The notes below the pieces were generated by a model, which saw only the letters and a list, made by a program, of their open reading frames with translations, did not search any database and was not told the DNA's origin. The translations under genes were made by a program, and so were the position numbers. Source: Burkholderiaceae bacterium (GTDB taxonomy: Bacteria; Pseudomonadota; Gammaproteobacteria; Burkholderiales; Burkholderiaceae_F). From it: 64,000 nucleotides of DNA. The DNA lies in NCBI GenBank assembly GCA_022843955.1, contig JALHMQ010000017.1, positions 31,470-95,469 of the forward strand, given 5' to 3'. Positions 14,066-23,567 of the stretch are shown here, in pieces (within the stretch, counting starts at the first letter, position 1; every line of letters starts with the position of its first letter).

Positions 14066-14722
14066 TCACTTCGTCGCGGCCACTGCCGCCGGCGAACCGC
14101 CCGCACCAGCCGTTGGCGCCACGCGCGGCGCCGTCTTGCCCGACTGCAGTTGCGCCCGCTCTGGCGTCGGGCGCATGTGGAAGTTCAGCGAAAACTCGAA
14201 CAGCCGACGCTGAACGTTCTGCGGCGTCTGCGCCGCCACCTTGATCTCGATGAGTTCCGGACGCTCGACGAACTGCGAGTTGTTCTGCAGGTTGCGCAAA
14301 TACTCGGACACGCGCTCGTTCGAGGCGGCCCAACCCGCCACGTTGACCTTCGCGCCCTCCTGCTTGATGGCGCGCAGATAGATCCCCTCGGGCGTCTGCC
14401 GCGTCAGCTCGGCCAGCATATGGACCGGTTGGTTGCGATCGGCCTGCAGATCCTCCACTGCGCGTTGACGCGCCCGCAAGGCGTCGATTTCCTGGCGCAG
14501 TGTTGCGATTTCCTTGATCTGATTGTCGAGCTTGCGGTTCTCTGCCGCGATGAAATCGTTGCGCTCGATCTGGGTGCCGATGTAGCCCTGCAGCACGGTC
14601 CAGACCATGCCGACCAGCAATGCGCCGGCGACGATGCTGACCCCAGTGAAGAACCAGAAAAGCTTCTTCTGCCGTTCGCGACGAGCCTCGCGATGCGGCA
14701 GCAGGTTGATGCGGATTGCCAT
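14066..14722 (-). CDS. pilN: Type IV pilus assembly protein PilN
   Basis: The 218-residue inner-membrane protein begins MAIRINLLPHREARR; the INLLPHR segment is the conserved tail that binds the groove of PilM. One membrane helix lies at about residues 22-45. A coiled coil (about 55-95) and a periplasmic ferredoxin-like domain follow. An Ala/Gly/Pro-rich C-terminal tail of about 25 residues is probably disordered. The ATG overlaps the pilM stop by one base (TAATG), so translation is likely coupled and keeps PilM and PilN balanced. Confidence 0.96.
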   Translation of the reverse strand: MAIRINLLPHREARRERQKKLFWFFTGVSIVAGALLVGMVWTVLQGYIGTQIERNDFIAAENRKLDNQIKEIATLRQEIDALRARQRAVEDLQADRNQPVHMLAELTRQTPEGIYLRAIKQEGAKVNVAGWAASNERVSEYLRNLQNNSQFVERPELIEIKVAAQTPQNVQRRLFEFSLNFHMRPTPERAQLQSGKTAPRVAPTAGAGGSPAAVAATK

Positions 14723-15783
14723 TAGTCGAACCTCCGCATGGCGAGCCCGCAGGGCGTAAGCAGGGCAGGCGCATCGAGGCGCAACTGCTTCTCGCGCACG
14801 CTCGGCGCGATCTCCATGCCCTTGAAGGGCGAGATCACGGACGTAGGCACCTGCGCGCGCTCCATCAGCGCTTCAGGCAGCCCCGTCAAGACGGCCGAGC
14901 CGCCAGCCAGCATGATCTGGTCGACCCGCGTGTACGGCGTCGAAGTAAAAAAGAACTGGAGCGCGCGCGTGATCTCGGTCGCTGCACTGTCGATGAACGG
15001 GCGCAGCACTTCGTTTTCATAGTTGACGGGCAGATCACCACTGCGTTTCTTCTGCTCGGCCTCTTCCGCCGGAATGCCATAAGCGCGTGCGATGTCGCCC
15101 GTCAATTGCTGGCCGCCGAACGGTTGCTCACGCTCGTAGATCGCCTCACCGTCGTGGATGACGGTCACGCTCGTGGTGTTCGCGCCCACGTAGAAGACGG
15201 CGATCACCAGACCGTCACCCGCGCTAGGCAGCTGCGCGATCAGCCGCTGCAGCGCGGAGCGCATTGCGTACGACTCGACATCGACCACGACAGGCTTGAG
15301 GCCTGCTGCCTGCACCACAGCCATTCGGTCTTCGACCTTTTCCTTGCGCGAGGCTGCAATCAGCACCTCGACATCGTCGGGCGCATTCGGAATGGGGCCG
15401 AGAACCTGGAAATCCAGGCTCACTTCGTCCAACGCAAACGGGATGTACTGGTTGGCCTCGCTTTCGACCTGCATCTCGAGCTCTTCTTCGCGCAGGTTGG
15501 CGGGCAACGCTATCCGCTTGGTAATGACGGCGGAAGCCGGCAGGGCCATCGCGACGTTCTTGACCCGAGAACCGGCGCGGCGCCAAGCGCGGCGAACGGC
15601 TTCAGCGACTACGTCGATCTTGTCGATGTTGCCGTCGACAACGGCGCCGCGGGCCAGCGGCTCGATCGCGTAGCGCTCAAGCCTGAGCGCGCCGCCGATC
15701 GATTGCGACAGTTCGACCAGTTTGACGCTGGACGAACCGATGTCGAGACCCACCAGGGGAGGCGTCTTCGACGAGAACGGCAT
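14722..15783 (-). CDS. pilM: Type IV pilus assembly ATPase-like protein PilM
   Basis: The 353-residue actin-like cytoplasmic protein anchors the pilus alignment complex. The phosphate-1 motif is VGLDIGSSSVKLVELS near the N-terminus and the adenosine motif is MLAGGSAVLTGLPEALMERAQVP near residue 295. I chose the ATG at 15783; a TTG four codons upstream is also possible, and neither has a strong Shine-Dalgarno. It heads pilMNOPQ and is divergent from mrcA across 492 bp, an arrangement common in beta- and gammaproteobacteria. Confidence 0.95.
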   Translation of the reverse strand: MPFSSKTPPLVGLDIGSSSVKLVELSQSIGGALRLERYAIEPLARGAVVDGNIDKIDVVAEAVRRAWRRAGSRVKNVAMALPASAVITKRIALPANLREEELEMQVESEANQYIPFALDEVSLDFQVLGPIPNAPDDVEVLIAASRKEKVEDRMAVVQAAGLKPVVVDVESYAMRSALQRLIAQLPSAGDGLVIAVFYVGANTTSVTVIHDGEAIYEREQPFGGQQLTGDIARAYGIPAEEAEQKKRSGDLPVNYENEVLRPFIDSAATEITRALQFFFTSTPYTRVDQIMLAGGSAVLTGLPEALMERAQVPTSVISPFKGMEIAPSVREKQLRLDAPALLTPCGLAMRRFD

Positions 15784-15937
15784 TTCGAACGGCAAGGCAG
15801 CGCTCCCGAAGGACGCGGGTCAGATCGCTAGCGGAACTAAAGGAACCGCAGAAGGGCGGGGACTGCAGGCGGTCAGGCACGTACGGAGCCGGATTTGCCG
15901 CAGTAATTTCCTTATATTTCGAGCGTTTACCGCAGTT

Positions 15938-15966
15938 TTGTTAAATGCTACTTCAAATGCTATCAA
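15938..15966 (-). promoter_or_regulatory. Weak candidate promoter for pilMNOPQ
   Basis: On the minus strand TTGATA (15961-15966) and TAACAA (15938-15943) are 17 bp apart inside the AT-rich block. The -35 is good, but the -10 matches only 3 of 6 bases. The leader to pilM would be about 145 nt. Confidence 0.25.
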
Positions 15967-16186
15967 CACATTACATGGCCGCACAAGACAGCCGATCCGT
16001 CGAACACTGGCAGTTTTGAGGGATTCCCGCGCCATTCGTTGGGGTGGGGGGCACCAAGCACGCGCTTTGCGGTCAATTTCCGGCCCGCCTGCGGAACTGT
16101 CAGAACATGCCTTACCAGTGCACTCGACCGTACGAACTCGCCTTATTGCGAGGTCGGGAGCGTACGTCTGGCCTCTGAGCGCTTCC

Positions 16187-16192
16187 TATAAT
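16187..16192 (+). promoter_or_regulatory. Consensus -10 box upstream of mrcA
   Basis: A perfect TATAAT lies 84 bp upstream of the mrcA start. No good -35 sits 16-18 bp further up, so the promoter may depend on an activator. The leader would be about 75 nt. Confidence 0.4.
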
Positions 16193-16275
16193 CCAGACGA
16201 CTTCCCACACTGGCGCCTTAGCACGCCGGTGCCGCCCGCCAACCCGGCGCCAGCTCGTTTTCGTTTTCTGCCGAA

Positions 16276-18672
16276 GTGCCCCCCGTGCCCCCTGATTCCG
16301 ACGCTCAATCAACCTCCCGCATCGGCCGCTGGCTCACCACACGAGCCGGGCGCATTGCTCTCAACGCGCTCGCCCTGGGAGCGGGCGCTGCGGCTGGCTC
16401 GGCGCTACTCCTGGTTTTCGTCTTCGCCATTGCCTACTCGAACCTGCCTCCGATCGATTCGCTGACGGACTATCGACCCAAAATTCCGCTGCGCGTGTGG
16501 AGCGCAGACGGGATCTTGATCGGCGAATTCGGCGAAGAACGGCGAGAGTACGTCAATATCGCCGAGGTTCCACTTCAACTGAAGCAGGCGATCCTCGCCG
16601 CAGAAGACGATCGCTTCTACCAGCACAGTGGCGTTGATCCCCTCGGCCTCGTGCGCGCCGTGCTGGCCAACTTTGTCAGCGGCCGCCGTGGTCAGGGCGG
16701 CAGCACCATCACGATGCAGATTGCACGCACCTTCTACCTGCCAACGGAGAAGCTCTACACGCGCAAGATCTACGAGATCGCGCTCGCGTTCAAGATCGAG
16801 GCCGAGCTGTCCAAGGACAGGATCCTGGAGGTCTACATCAATCAGATCTTCCTGGGTCAGCGAGCCTATGGGTTCGGAGCAGCCGCGCAAACCTACTTTG
16901 GCAAGCGTCTGCAGCATCTGAGCGTGGCAGAAACTGCCACGCTGGCCGGCATCCCCGTGGCACCCAGCGCCTTTAACCCACGCGTCAATCCGAAGCGGGC
17001 CAAGACCCGTCAGCAGTATGTGTTGGGTCGCATGCTGCAGCTGGGGTACATCGACGCTGCGACCCATGAGAAGGCGGTCGCTGAAGTTCTCAACGTGAGA
17101 GGCGGAGGCGTAGCAGCCGTCTCGGGAGCGTCGAACAGCGCTCGTCCGCGTGTGCACGCGGAGTTCGCCGCGGAGACTGCGCGCCAACTGATGTTCGACA
17201 TCTTCAAGGAAGAGACCTATAGCCGAGGTCTCAACGTTCACACCACGATTTTGGCCGCTGACCAGCAGGCCGCTTGGTCAGCATTGCGCGAGCAGATCCT
17301 CAGTTACGACCGCCGCTACGGCTATCGAGGTCCGGAAGCATTCATCGAACTCGGGACGGACTCCGTGGTGCGCGAGCAACGGATCGAGGACGCACTGCTC
17401 GAAGCAATCGACAGCCCCGACCTCATCCCAGCTGTCGTGCTCGAAGCCTCGCCCAAGGCAGTACGCGCAGTGATGGACGGGGGGACCGAAGTGGAAATCA
17501 AGGGACCAGGGTTGCGCTTTGCGGCCCGCGCGCTCGACCCTAAGGCGCAGCCCACGCGACGCATCGTTCCGGGCGCGGTCGTGCGGCTGAAGGTTGTCAC
17601 CGGCAAGACGCCAGGCTGGGAGATCATCCAGCTGCCTCAGGTCGAAGGCGCTTTCGTCGCAGCGAACGCCAGCGACGGCGCGGTCCGCGCGCTGATCGGC
17701 GGATTCGACTTCAATCTGAACAAGTTCAACCACGTCACTCAGGCTTGGCGCCAACCAGGCTCGAGCTTCAAGCCGTTCATCTACTCGGCCGCGCTGGAAA
17801 AAGGGTTCATGCCCAGCACTTTGATCAACGATGCACCGTTGATCATCGACCCGAACCTCACGGGTGGCCAAGTATGGGAACCGAAGAACTACGACGCCAA
17901 GTTCGACGGGCCGCTGCGTATGAGGCAAGGGCTGGCCAGATCGAAGAACCTCGTGTCGATCCGGATCATCCAGGCCATCACGCCGCAGTTTGCGCAGTCA
18001 CACATCAAGCGCTTTGGCTTCGATCCCGCTCGGCACCCGGCCTTCCTCACGATGGCGCTCGGAGCTGGGTCGGTGACACCGTGGCAACTGCTCAGCGGGT
18101 ACGCGGTCTTCGCCACGGGGGGCTATCGAGTCAACCCTTATCTCATCAGCAAAGTGACCGACGCCAGCGGTCGCGCGTTGATGGAAGCGCAACCGCTGAA
18201 GGCTGGAGGGGACGGCAACCGCGTGATCTCCGAACGCAACGCGTACATGATGGACAGTCTGCTGAGAGACGTGACCCGCGTCGGCACGGCCGCTCGGGCG
18301 AGCTTGCTCAGGCGCGCGGACATCGCGGGCAAGACTGGCACGACCAACGATTCGCATGACGCCTGGTTCGCTGGTTATGGCGGCGGCTTGGTGGCAGTCG
18401 GCTGGATGGGTTTCGATCAGCCCCGTCCCTTGGGCGAACGGGAAACAGGAGGCGGCCTCGCGTTGCCGATCTGGATGGGCTACATGTCAACCGCGTTGCA
18501 GGGGCGCCCAGAAATTCTGACCGCACCGCCTGATGGCATCGTGAGCATCGGCGGCGAGATCTTCTATTCAGAGTTTCCGCCTGGTGCGGGCGTGGCCAGC
18601 CTAGGGCTCGACGATGGACTGCCGCCGGAGGAGCAGAAGAAGGCTGAAACGGTGCGCGATCAGATCTTCTAG
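16276..18672 (+). CDS. mrcA: Penicillin-binding protein 1A (bifunctional peptidoglycan synthase)
   Basis: The 798-residue class A PBP polymerises and cross-links peptidoglycan in the periplasm. A membrane anchor spans about residues 26-53. The GT51 domain shows the catalytic E110 in EDDRFYQHSG and GQGGSTITMQ near 139-148. The transpeptidase domain has S496-S-F-K499, S556-K-N and K686-T-G-T. The gap between the two domains houses the ODD/OB insert of PBP1A. The start is a GTG at 16276 with a poor ribosome site; a second GTG three codons on is possible. Divergent pilM and convergent cyaY flank it. The alias ponA is also used. Confidence 0.95.
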   Translation: MPPVPPDSDAQSTSRIGRWLTTRAGRIALNALALGAGAAAGSALLLVFVFAIAYSNLPPIDSLTDYRPKIPLRVWSADGILIGEFGEERREYVNIAEVPLQLKQAILAAEDDRFYQHSGVDPLGLVRAVLANFVSGRRGQGGSTITMQIARTFYLPTEKLYTRKIYEIALAFKIEAELSKDRILEVYINQIFLGQRAYGFGAAAQTYFGKRLQHLSVAETATLAGIPVAPSAFNPRVNPKRAKTRQQYVLGRMLQLGYIDAATHEKAVAEVLNVRGGGVAAVSGASNSARPRVHAEFAAETARQLMFDIFKEETYSRGLNVHTTILAADQQAAWSALREQILSYDRRYGYRGPEAFIELGTDSVVREQRIEDALLEAIDSPDLIPAVVLEASPKAVRAVMDGGTEVEIKGPGLRFAARALDPKAQPTRRIVPGAVVRLKVVTGKTPGWEIIQLPQVEGAFVAANASDGAVRALIGGFDFNLNKFNHVTQAWRQPGSSFKPFIYSAALEKGFMPSTLINDAPLIIDPNLTGGQVWEPKNYDAKFDGPLRMRQGLARSKNLVSIRIIQAITPQFAQSHIKRFGFDPARHPAFLTMALGAGSVTPWQLLSGYAVFATGGYRVNPYLISKVTDASGRALMEAQPLKAGGDGNRVISERNAYMMDSLLRDVTRVGTAARASLLRRADIAGKTGTTNDSHDAWFAGYGGGLVAVGWMGFDQPRPLGERETGGGLALPIWMGYMSTALQGRPEILTAPPDGIVSIGGEIFYSEFPPGAGVASLGLDDGLPPEEQKKAETVRDQIF

Positions 18673-18710
18673 ACAGTCATCTCGGGCCAACCGGGAGCCG
18701 CCCACGCGAC

Positions 18711-19034
18711 TTACTGGCTGGCGCGCAGCACGACCAGTTCATCACCCTGAGCTGAAACTACGCGCGACAGCGCCGCGAACAGCTCGCTGCCGTCCCGTGT
18801 GTCGCGCCACTGGCCGTCGTGCAGCGCGAAGTGGAAGCCGCCACTTTTTGCCGCTACCCAGATCTGCTGCATCGGCGATTGGCTGTTCACCACCACCTTG
18901 GATCGGTCTGCCAGTTCAAGCGTGAGGACATTGCCGGCGCGCGTCGCTTCGATGTCGGCCCCAGTGGCCTCGATGGCCGCTTCGACGGCGTCCAGGATCG
19001 ACTCGGCCAGATCATTGAATTCGGTCTCGGTCAT
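18711..19034 (-). CDS. cyaY: Iron-sulfur cluster assembly regulator CyaY (bacterial frataxin)
   Basis: The 107-residue product has the frataxin fold. An acidic N-terminal helix (MTETEFNDLAESILDAVEAA) binds iron in the family, and the beta-sheet motif NSQSPMQQIWVAAKSGGFHF is diagnostic. CyaY binds IscS and tunes Fe-S cluster synthesis. It converges with mrcA (38 bp between stops) and diverges from lptM (39 bp between starts), a neighbourhood well known in proteobacteria, where cyaY abuts the lptM-lysA pair. Confidence 0.95.
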   Translation of the reverse strand: MTETEFNDLAESILDAVEAAIEATGADIEATRAGNVLTLELADRSKVVVNSQSPMQQIWVAAKSGGFHFALHDGQWRDTRDGSELFAALSRVVSAQGDELVVLRASQ

Positions 19035-19073
19035 CGCGGCAGGCAGCCCAATCGTGCGTGATAGATTGGCTTC

Positions 19074-19268
19074 ATGTTGATCAGAGTTGCACTCATTCTA
19101 GTGGCCACATCCCTCGCGGCGCTCGCGGGCTGCGGCCAGAAGGCACCGCTTTATGTGCCTGGCGTTTCGAAGGATGCGCCCTGGCCCTATCCCGACCCGC
19201 CGCGCAAGGCACCGCCGCCTGAGCGAAAGGTGCCGGACTTGCCCGGTACCAGCGACGAACGCAAATGA
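19074..19268 (+). CDS. lptM: LPS translocon maturation chaperone LptM-like small lipoprotein
   Basis: The 64-residue product has a signal peptide and the lipobox LAALAGC, followed by GQKAPLYVPG, the hallmark of the LptM (YifL) family. In E. coli LptM helps LptD acquire its native disulfides. The rest is a proline-rich basic tail. Its stop overlaps the lysA start (ATGA), the conserved lptM-lysA arrangement. Very small, but the signal peptide, the CGQKxPLY signature and the context make it secure. Confidence 0.9.
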   Translation: MLIRVALILVATSLAALAGCGQKAPLYVPGVSKDAPWPYPDPPRKAPPPERKVPDLPGTSDERK

Positions 19269-20542
19269 GTTCTGGCGATCTGGCGGCTGCTGCGTTCAGC
19301 CGGCGCAGCGGCGTACTTCACTGCGAGTCGGTGCCGCTTCAAAGCATCGCCGCGCAGTTCGGTACGCCAACCTATGTGTATTCGCGCCGCGCGATCGTCG
19401 ATGCGTATCAGGCCTATGCGCGCGCCCTCGCCGGTCGGCCGTCGCTCGTCTGCTATGCGATGAAGGCCAATTCCAATCTCGCTGTGCTGAACCTGCTGGC
19501 GCGCGCCGGCGCTGGCTTCGACATCGTCTCCGGAGGTGAACTGGCGCGCGTGCTTGCCGCCGGCGGGGAACCGGGCAAGGTCGTGTTCTCCGGCGTGGGC
19601 AAGAGCGCGGACGAGATCCGCGCGGCGCTTGCCGCAGAGATCCTCTGCTTCAACCTGGAATCGACGGAAGAGCTCGAGCGGCTCCAGCAGGTGGCAAGTG
19701 ACGCGGGCGTGCGTGCGCGCATCTCGGTCCGCACTAACCCCGATGTCGATGCCAAGACACATCCGTACATCACCACCGGACTGAAGCAAAACAAGTTCGG
19801 CGTCGCGCTGGACGACACCCTGGCGCTTTATCGGCGTGCGGCGCACCTGCCTAACATCGAAATCGTCGGCATCGACTGCCATATCGGCTCGCAGATCACT
19901 GAGGTCGCCCCGTATGTCGACGCCGCCGACAAGGTTCTGGACTTGGTCGATGCCCTCGAACGCGAAGGCATCGTGCTCAGGCACATCGACTTTGGCGGGG
20001 GCCTGGGCATCGCCTACCGTGACGAGACACCGCCGACGGCCGGCGCGCTGATCGCCGCCATGCTGGCGCGCGTTGACCAGCGTGGTCATGCAGGCAAGCA
20101 CATCCTGGTCGAGCCGGGCCGATCGATCGTCGGTGCCGCCGGCGCCCTGCTGACACGCGTGAACCTCGTCAAGGCGGGGGCAGAGAAGAACTTCGCGATC
20201 GTCGATGCGGCGATGAATGATCTGATGCGCCCCGCCCTCTACCAAGCGTGGATGGATGTGCAACCGGTGCGACAGCGCGACGAGCCCAGCAAGCGCTATG
20301 ACATCGTCGGACCGGTATGTGAGTCGGGTGACTGGCTGGCACGCGAGCGCGACATTGCGCTGCGCAGTGACGATCTCCTGGCGGTACTCGGCGCCGGCGC
20401 GTATGGCATGAGCATGGCAAGCAACTACAACTCGCGCCCGCGCGCCGCCGAGGTTATGGTCGACGGGGATCGGGTCCATCGGATCCGGCAGCGCGAAACC
20501 GTGGCGCAGCTTTTCGCCGACGAGTCCGTGCTGCCCGACTAG
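19265..20542 (+). CDS. lysA: Diaminopimelate decarboxylase
   Basis: The 425-residue PLP-dependent enzyme of the alanine racemase fold decarboxylates meso-diaminopimelate to lysine, the last step of lysine synthesis. The PLP lysine is K67 in VCYAMKANSN. HIGSQI, the glycine-rich FGGGLGI and EPGRSIVG bind the cofactor phosphate. CESGDWLA carries the active-site cysteine contributed to the partner subunit. It is translationally coupled to lptM through ATGA. It converges with msrQ, leaving only 7 bp between the stop codons. Confidence 0.97.
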   Translation: MSSGDLAAAAFSRRSGVLHCESVPLQSIAAQFGTPTYVYSRRAIVDAYQAYARALAGRPSLVCYAMKANSNLAVLNLLARAGAGFDIVSGGELARVLAAGGEPGKVVFSGVGKSADEIRAALAAEILCFNLESTEELERLQQVASDAGVRARISVRTNPDVDAKTHPYITTGLKQNKFGVALDDTLALYRRAAHLPNIEIVGIDCHIGSQITEVAPYVDAADKVLDLVDALEREGIVLRHIDFGGGLGIAYRDETPPTAGALIAAMLARVDQRGHAGKHILVEPGRSIVGAAGALLTRVNLVKAGAEKNFAIVDAAMNDLMRPALYQAWMDVQPVRQRDEPSKRYDIVGPVCESGDWLARERDIALRSDDLLAVLGAGAYGMSMASNYNSRPRAAEVMVDGDRVHRIRQRETVAQLFADESVLPD

Positions 20543-20549
20543 ATGTCGG

Positions 20550-21194
20550 TCAGCGGGCGCTCCACCAGCGCACCACACGAACGCCAAGCAGTGCGCCGAC
20601 GATCAACGCGTAGACCGTTGGCTCGGCAAAGTCATTCTTGCCCGCCTTGTGCCACCAGAAGTGCAGGATCGCGATCGGCGCGATCACGTAGATGAGCCTG
20701 TGAAGTCGCTGCCAGTTGCGTCCGCCCAGGCGCTTGACCATTGCGTTGGTCGATGTCGCTGCCAGCGGCAGCAACAAAACGAAGGCCCCAAAGCCAGCGG
20801 TGATGAATGGCCGCTTGATGACGTCGGACAGGATCGCCGCGACATCGAGCCAGTGATCGAGCACCGCGTAGGCAAGTAGGTGCAGGCACGCGTAGAAGAA
20901 GCAGAACAGCCCGGCCATGCGCCGCAGTCGGGCAAGCCATGCCCAGTGGGTGACCGAGCGCAGCGGCGTGATGGACAGCGTCACGCAAAGCATCACCAAC
21001 GCCCAGGTGCCCAGCGAGCGCGCGACGAATTCCACGGGGTTGGCGCCGAGCCCATCGGCGAACCCGAGATAGATGAGTCGAGCCAGCGGTAACACAGCAA
21101 GCATGAACATCGCCGCGCGCAACCGCGCGAACTGCTTGGATGGCAAGGCGGCCGGCACCCTGGCGAGCCATTGCTTTGGACCGCTGGCCGCCAT
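20550..21194 (-). CDS. msrQ: Haem-binding membrane subunit MsrQ of the periplasmic methionine sulfoxide reductase
   Basis: The 214-residue integral membrane protein of the ferric reductase-like family feeds quinone-derived electrons to MsrP. It has about six hydrophobic segments. Conserved features include FYACLHLLAY and RLIYVIAPIAILHFWWHKAGKND, whose histidines probably bind haem b. RPFITAGFGAF and WQRLHRLIY are family motifs. It starts 2 nt after msrP ends, so the pair is one operon. Confidence 0.95.
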   Translation of the reverse strand: MAASGPKQWLARVPAALPSKQFARLRAAMFMLAVLPLARLIYLGFADGLGANPVEFVARSLGTWALVMLCVTLSITPLRSVTHWAWLARLRRMAGLFCFFYACLHLLAYAVLDHWLDVAAILSDVIKRPFITAGFGAFVLLLPLAATSTNAMVKRLGGRNWQRLHRLIYVIAPIAILHFWWHKAGKNDFAEPTVYALIVGALLGVRVVRWWSAR

Positions 21195-21196
21195 CC

Positions 21197-22150
21197 TCAG
21201 AAGTTCATCCGCAGATCCATGCCGCTGTAAAGCGAGGCGACCTGTTCGGCATAGCCGTTGAACATCAGGGTCGGACGACGCTTCGCAAAGAGCCCGTCCT
21301 CCCCCAGCCGCCGCTCGCTCGCCTGACTCCAGCGGGCATGGTCGACATCGGGATTCACGTTCGAATAGAAGCCGTACTCGTGCGGCGCCGACGCTTTCCA
21401 GCTGTTGACCGGCTGCTTCTCGACGAAGCGAATTCGCACGAGTGATTTGGCACTTTTGAAACCGTACTTCCAGGGCACGACCAGTCGCACCGGTGCGCCG
21501 TTCTGGTTCGGCAGCACCTCGCCGTACATCCCAAAAGCAAGAAGTGTGAGCGGATGCATGGCCTCATCCATGCGCAGCCCCTCGGTATAGGGCCAGCGCA
21601 GCACGTCGGACCGCAATCCGGGCATCTGCTTGGGATCTGCCAGGGTGATGAACTCGACGAACTTGGCATTGCCGGTCGGCGCGACCGTCTTGATCAGTTC
21701 TGCCAGCGGAAAACCGACCCAGGGCACGACCGCCGACCAGGCTTCCACGCAACGCAGTCGATACGTGCGCTCTTCCATGGGCGCCAACTTCATCAGATCT
21801 TCAATGCCGAAGCTGCGAGCGCGCTGCACCTCGCCATCCACTTGGACCGTCCAGGGGCGCGGTTTGAGCATCTTCGGCGCCAGGCGCGCTGGATCCTCCT
21901 TATCAGTGCCGAACTCGAAGTAGTTGCAGTACTCGGTCACCAGCTTGTAGGGCGTGGCCCGCTCCACGGTCGACAACGGACTGGGGCGACCCGCCAGCTT
22001 CGGCGCAGCGGCGTTCTGCGCTGCGCTCGTGCCGACGACCCCGACCAGCCCCGCGGCTGCGGCCGCCTGCAATAGGGTGCGCCGTTCACGCCAAACCGCC
22101 GGGGGGGTGATTTCTGAGGGCGCCACATCGGGCGCGCGGTGGATCAACAT
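21197..22150 (-). CDS. msrP: Protein-methionine-sulfoxide reductase catalytic subunit MsrP
   Basis: The 317-residue molybdenum enzyme repairs oxidised methionines in periplasmic proteins. A twin-arginine signal (R23-R24 in [16 protein letters not shown]) directs folded export. C134 in [19 protein letters not shown] is the predicted molybdenum ligand. [34 protein letters not shown]-type text is family-specific. The ATG at 22150 is supported by AGGAG 6 nt upstream; an earlier in-frame start is rejected because it would extend the signal by 19 odd residues. Divergent from guaC. Confidence 0.96.
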   Translation of the reverse strand: MLIHRAPDVAPSEITPPAVWRERRTLLQAAAAAGLVGVVGTSAAQNAAAPKLAGRPSPLSTVERATPYKLVTEYCNYFEFGTDKEDPARLAPKMLKPRPWTVQVDGEVQRARSFGIEDLMKLAPMEERTYRLRCVEAWSAVVPWVGFPLAELIKTVAPTGNAKFVEFITLADPKQMPGLRSDVLRWPYTEGLRMDEAMHPLTLLAFGMYGEVLPNQNGAPVRLVVPWKYGFKSAKSLVRIRFVEKQPVNSWKASAPHEYGFYSNVNPDVDHARWSQASERRLGEDGLFAKRRPTLMFNGYAEQVASLYSGMDLRMNF

Positions 22151-22379
22151 GCAGGACTCCTGGATCGTGAACGGGGCAGACGAGTGATACTGCGGCGCGA
22201 CTGTCATTCGGATGGGGCAAGTCGCTTGTTACACATGCCAGCGCCGCGCGGTGCAGCACCGGAACCAATTTCGACCAGCGCGTACCGGGATGGTTGCCCT
22301 GCTTCAACATCGTCCTGGGGTCGTCCTGCTCGTCTGGCGCAGGTCAACGCGCCATTATGTCGAGCGTAGACTCCATCAA

Positions 22380-22415
22380 CGCTGGCGCTCACCCGGGGAC
22401 GCCGGCGCTTTTTTT
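22380..22415 (+). terminator. Terminator-like hairpin with U7 in the guaC leader
   Basis: The stem cgctggcg (22380-22387) pairs with cgccggcg (22400-22407), eight pairs including one U-G, with a 12-nt loop. One base later comes a run of seven T (22409-22415). The guaC Shine-Dalgarno follows about 16 nt downstream. No plus-strand gene precedes it for 1.8 kb, so it can only act on the guaC leader transcript and is best read as a candidate attenuator. Confidence 0.6.
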
Positions 22416-22442
22416 GCCCGTCGCACGAACGGAGAGGGTGGC

Positions 22443-23483
22443 ATGCACATCGAGCACGAACTCAAACTGGACTTCAAAGACGTACTGATCCGTCCGAAGC
22501 GGTCCACCCTGACGTCCCGCTCAAACGTCGACATCGCGCGGCAGTTCGCCTTTCGTCACGGCAAAGATGCATATGACGGCATCCCGATCATTGCCGCCAA
22601 CATGGACAGCACCGGCACCTTCGATATGGCGCGGGCGCTGCAACCCGTCGGACTCTCGGTCGCCTTGCACAAGCACTATGCGGTCGAAGAGTATGCAGCC
22701 TACTTCAACGGGCTCGAACGCAAGTCAGCCGCCTTCTATTCCATCGGCATCACTCGAGCCGACGAAGAGAAGTTCGACAAGGTAATGGCTGCCGCCGGTG
22801 GCAGGATCGGCTATGCCTGCATCGATGTCGCCAACGGCTATCACGAGAATTTCGTCACGTTCATTGCCCGCATCCGCACTGCGTGGCCCGAACTGGTAAT
22901 CATGGCCGGCAACGTGGTCACCGGCGAGATGACCGAGCAACTGATCCTCTCGGGCGCGGACATCGTCAAAGTCGGCATCGGACCGGGATCGGTATGCACG
23001 ACGCGCAAGATGACCGGCGTTGGCTATCCGCAACTGTCGGCCATCATCGAATGCGCTGACGCCGCCCATGGGCTGGGCGGACTGATCTGCGCCGACGGCG
23101 GTTGCGCCACCCCGGGCGATGTCGCCAAAGCCTTCGGCGGCGGCGCCGACTTTGTCATGTTGGGAGGCATGCTGGCCGGGCATAACGAGTCTGGCGGCGA
23201 GCGCATCGAACGTGACGGCCAGGCGTTCCGGCGTTTCTATGGGATGAGCAGCAAGGCGGCGATGGACAAGTACGCCGGCGGCGTGGCCGGCTACCGCGCC
23301 GCCGAAGGCAAGGAGGTGCTGATTCCCGACCGCGGCCCAGTCGAAGTCACGGTGCATGAGATCCTGGGCGGTGTGCGCTCAGCCTGCACTTACGTGGGCG
23401 CGCGCCGTCTGAAAGAGTTGACCAAACGGACCACGTTCGTCCGGGTGACGCAGCAACTGAACGAAGTGTTTGGCAAGGGATGA
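22443..23483 (+). CDS. guaC: GMP reductase
   Basis: The 346-residue enzyme reductively deaminates GMP to IMP with NADPH, returning guanine nucleotides to the purine pool. It is a TIM-barrel protein of the IMPDH/GMPR family without CBS domains. The catalytic cysteine is C185 in [51 protein letters not shown] and [10 protein letters not shown] are near-identical to E. coli GuaC. I chose the ATG of [21 protein letters not shown], which has GGAGAGG just upstream; the frame is open 77 codons earlier without similarity. Its leader carries a terminator-like hairpin. Confidence 0.97.
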   Translation: MHIEHELKLDFKDVLIRPKRSTLTSRSNVDIARQFAFRHGKDAYDGIPIIAANMDSTGTFDMARALQPVGLSVALHKHYAVEEYAAYFNGLERKSAAFYSIGITRADEEKFDKVMAAAGGRIGYACIDVANGYHENFVTFIARIRTAWPELVIMAGNVVTGEMTEQLILSGADIVKVGIGPGSVCTTRKMTGVGYPQLSAIIECADAAHGLGGLICADGGCATPGDVAKAFGGGADFVMLGGMLAGHNESGGERIERDGQAFRRFYGMSSKAAMDKYAGGVAGYRAAEGKEVLIPDRGPVEVTVHEILGGVRSACTYVGARRLKELTKRTTFVRVTQQLNEVFGKG

Positions 23484-23528
23484 ACCGCGCGGGGCGCACT
23501 CATCCGCCGCCAACGCCGCAGAATGAAA

Positions 23529-23550
23529 ACGGGGCGCCGCAGCGCCCCGT
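23529..23550 (-). terminator. Terminator of the cytochrome c4 gene, shared with convergent guaC
   Basis: A perfect 9-bp stem (acggggcgc / gcgccccgt, loop cgca) lies between the convergent guaC and cytochrome genes. On the minus strand the stem is followed by a short T run and ends 18 bp beyond the cytochrome stop. On the plus strand the T run is missing, so guaC termination there would be weaker. Confidence 0.8.
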
Positions 23551-23567
23551 TCATGCTCGATCTCGCG

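Larger units (their letters stand above)
15784..16275. other. Divergent pilM-mrcA intergenic region, no gene
   Basis: These 492 bp separate two divergent operons. A relatively AT-rich block (about 15900-15975) stands out from the GC-rich surroundings and probably carries the pilM promoter; a TATAAT box for mrcA lies at 16187. I saw no convincing small gene or RNA. The open frames here have no ribosome sites or family resemblance. Confidence 0.75.

Noticed and set aside
15820-16035. 71-codon minus-strand frame between pilM and mrcA
   Set aside because: No ribosome site, no similarity, and it lies over the AT-rich promoter block.
19187-20587. A 466-codon minus-strand frame over lysA
   Set aside because: LysA on the plus strand is certain from its PLP motifs; the opposite frame has no recognisable domain.
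22294-22488. Small frame overlapping the guaC leader, a possible leader peptide
   Set aside because: It has no ribosome site, runs past the guaC start and has no run of regulatory codons.
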